Source: Candidatus Sphingobacterium stercoripullorum
GTDB taxonomy: Bacteria > Bacteroidota > Bacteroidia > Sphingobacteriales > Sphingobacteriaceae
Direction: 5' to 3'
Length of the DNA: 6,456 bases
Assembly (NCBI GenBank): GCA_019114715.1
Contig: DXEZ01000166.1
Coordinates: forward strand, 1-6,456
Part shown: in pieces, positions 5,785 to 6,456 of the stretch
Position numbering within the stretch: position 1 is the first letter of the stretch
How the letters are laid out: every line of letters starts with the position of its first letter
Notes under the pieces: generated by a model
The model's database searches: none
Told to the model about the DNA's origin: nothing
What the model saw: only the letters and a program-made list of their open reading frames with translations
Translations under genes and position numbers: made by a program

Positions 5785-6354
5785 ATGAAGAACGATATTT
5801 TAGATGCGATTCAAAATCGTAGAGCAACATTCCAAGCACAATTCACCAACAAGGAGATTGAGGAACAAGACATTTGGACAATCCTGAATGCCGCAAATGC
5901 CGCTCCAACGCATAAAAGAACACAACCTTGGCGATTTGTTGTATTTCAAAAGGAAGGCTTACAAAAGCTCGGCACAGAATTATCGCGAATCTATAAGGAA
6001 ATTACCCCCGAGGATAAATACAGCGAGGTAAAAGAGGAGAATATGGCCAAAAAAGCAACCGACTCCAATGTAGCGATTGCTATCGTTGTGAACTATACGG
6101 GAGCTGTACCAGAATGGGAAGAACTAGCAGCTACAGCTTGTGCAGTTCAAAACATGTGGTTAGCCACCCATTCCTTAGGTTTAGGTGGGTACTGGTCTTC
6201 ACCAGGATTAATCAATCATATTGGTCCTTTCTTAAAGCTATCAGAAAACCAGCAGTGTATAGGCCTTTTTTATATGGGGCACATAGAACCAACCAAAGAC
6301 AACCGCAGCCTTAACCGAACGCCAATTGAGGAGAAGGTAAGCTGGGTTTCTTAA
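5785..6354 (+). CDS. Small nitroreductase family protein (YdjA-like)
   Basis: The 189-residue protein belongs to the FMN-dependent nitroreductase superfamily and by length is closest to the short YdjA type. Visible signatures are IQNRRATF (9-16), where the Arg pair normally contacts FMN phosphate, AAPTHKRTQPWRFVVF (40-55), and the central helix EELAATACAVQNMWLATHS followed by LGLGGYWSS (132-140). A family-typical MGHIEP lies near the C terminus. Such proteins use NAD(P)H to reduce nitro compounds, quinones or other substrates, usually as dimers; the natural substrate cannot be predicted. No signal peptide is seen, so it should be cytoplasmic. The start lies 22 bases after the pepT stop, in a spacer made only of A and T without a Shine-Dalgarno site. 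The strong terminator at 6383 follows, so it is the last gene of the DUF4197-pepT unit. Confidence 0.93.
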   Translation: MKNDILDAIQNRRATFQAQFTNKEIEEQDIWTILNAANAAPTHKRTQPWRFVVFQKEGLQKLGTELSRIYKEITPEDKYSEVKEENMAKKATDSNVAIAIVVNYTGAVPEWEELAATACAVQNMWLATHSLGLGGYWSSPGLINHIGPFLKLSENQQCIGLFYMGHIEPTKDNRSLNRTPIEEKVSWVS

Positions 6355-6382
6355 TTAAAAAAAACTCAAATTAAACTAGAAT

Positions 6383-6415
6383 AGCCGCTTAGTTGTATAA
6401 CCTAGCGGCTTTTTT
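6383..6415 (+). terminator. Terminator of the DUF4197-pepT-nitroreductase unit
   Basis: AGCCGCT (6383-6389) pairs with AGCGGCT (6404-6410), with a further GTT/AAC pairing inside the loop. Six T residues (6410-6415) follow at once. On the minus strand no comparable T run follows the stem. It lies 28 bases past the nitroreductase stop codon. The remaining 41 bases to the window end hold nothing recognisable. Confidence 0.88.
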
Positions 6416-6456
6416 GTTCCTCAACCCTACAGCTTATATTGCTCCCTTTTTCAACT

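Noticed and set aside
6416..6456. End of a minus-strand gene at the right edge (stop at 6434-6436)
   Set aside because: Only about six codons are visible before the window ends; a convergent gene is possible but cannot be supported.

Overview
The window looks like an ordinary chromosomal segment of a member of the Bacteroidota (Bacteroidetes). The support is a DUF3127 protein with an SSB-like tail, DUF4197 and GDPD proteins of Bacteroidota character, A/T-rich leaders without clear Shine-Dalgarno sites, and promoter-like elements resembling the TTG / TAnnTTTG pattern of this phylum. The order cannot be fixed from the sequence alone. Seven complete protein genes are supported. No mobile element, CRISPR array, tRNA or rRNA was seen.

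Layout. Positions 1 to 640 hold no protein gene. This stretch contains two factor-independent terminators, both facing the minus strand (44-84 and 593-617), with about 500 bases of hairpin-prone sequence between them. That sequence may be a minus-strand non-coding RNA, or the leader of a gene beyond the left edge. Next is a minus-strand DUF3127 gene (641-1060) whose product resembles a single-stranded DNA-binding protein in plan, including a C-terminal DDLPF. A 132-base divergent intergenic region with an 18-base palindrome separates it from the plus-strand genes.

The plus-strand genes fall into two or three transcription units. An HD-domain phosphohydrolase (1193-1852) is followed after 78 bases by a tight pair of exported phosphodiesterases: a glycerophosphodiester phosphodiesterase (1931-2695) and an endonuclease/exonuclease/phosphatase-fold hydrolase (2700-3551). 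A hairpin at 3577-3615 closes this part. A DUF4197 lipoprotein (3703-4485), peptidase T (4491-5762) and a small nitroreductase (5785-6354) follow with gaps of 5 and 22 bases. They probably form one operon ending at the strong terminator 6383-6415.

How the genes may work together. The exported pair could strip phosphate or alcohols from phosphodiesters outside the cytoplasm. Peptidase T completes peptide breakdown in the cytoplasm. The HD protein may hydrolyse nucleotides. The link between the DUF4197 lipoprotein, PepT and the nitroreductase is not obvious. I found no clear new defence or mobile system. The most interesting parts are the gene-free left end and the SSB-like DUF3127 protein.
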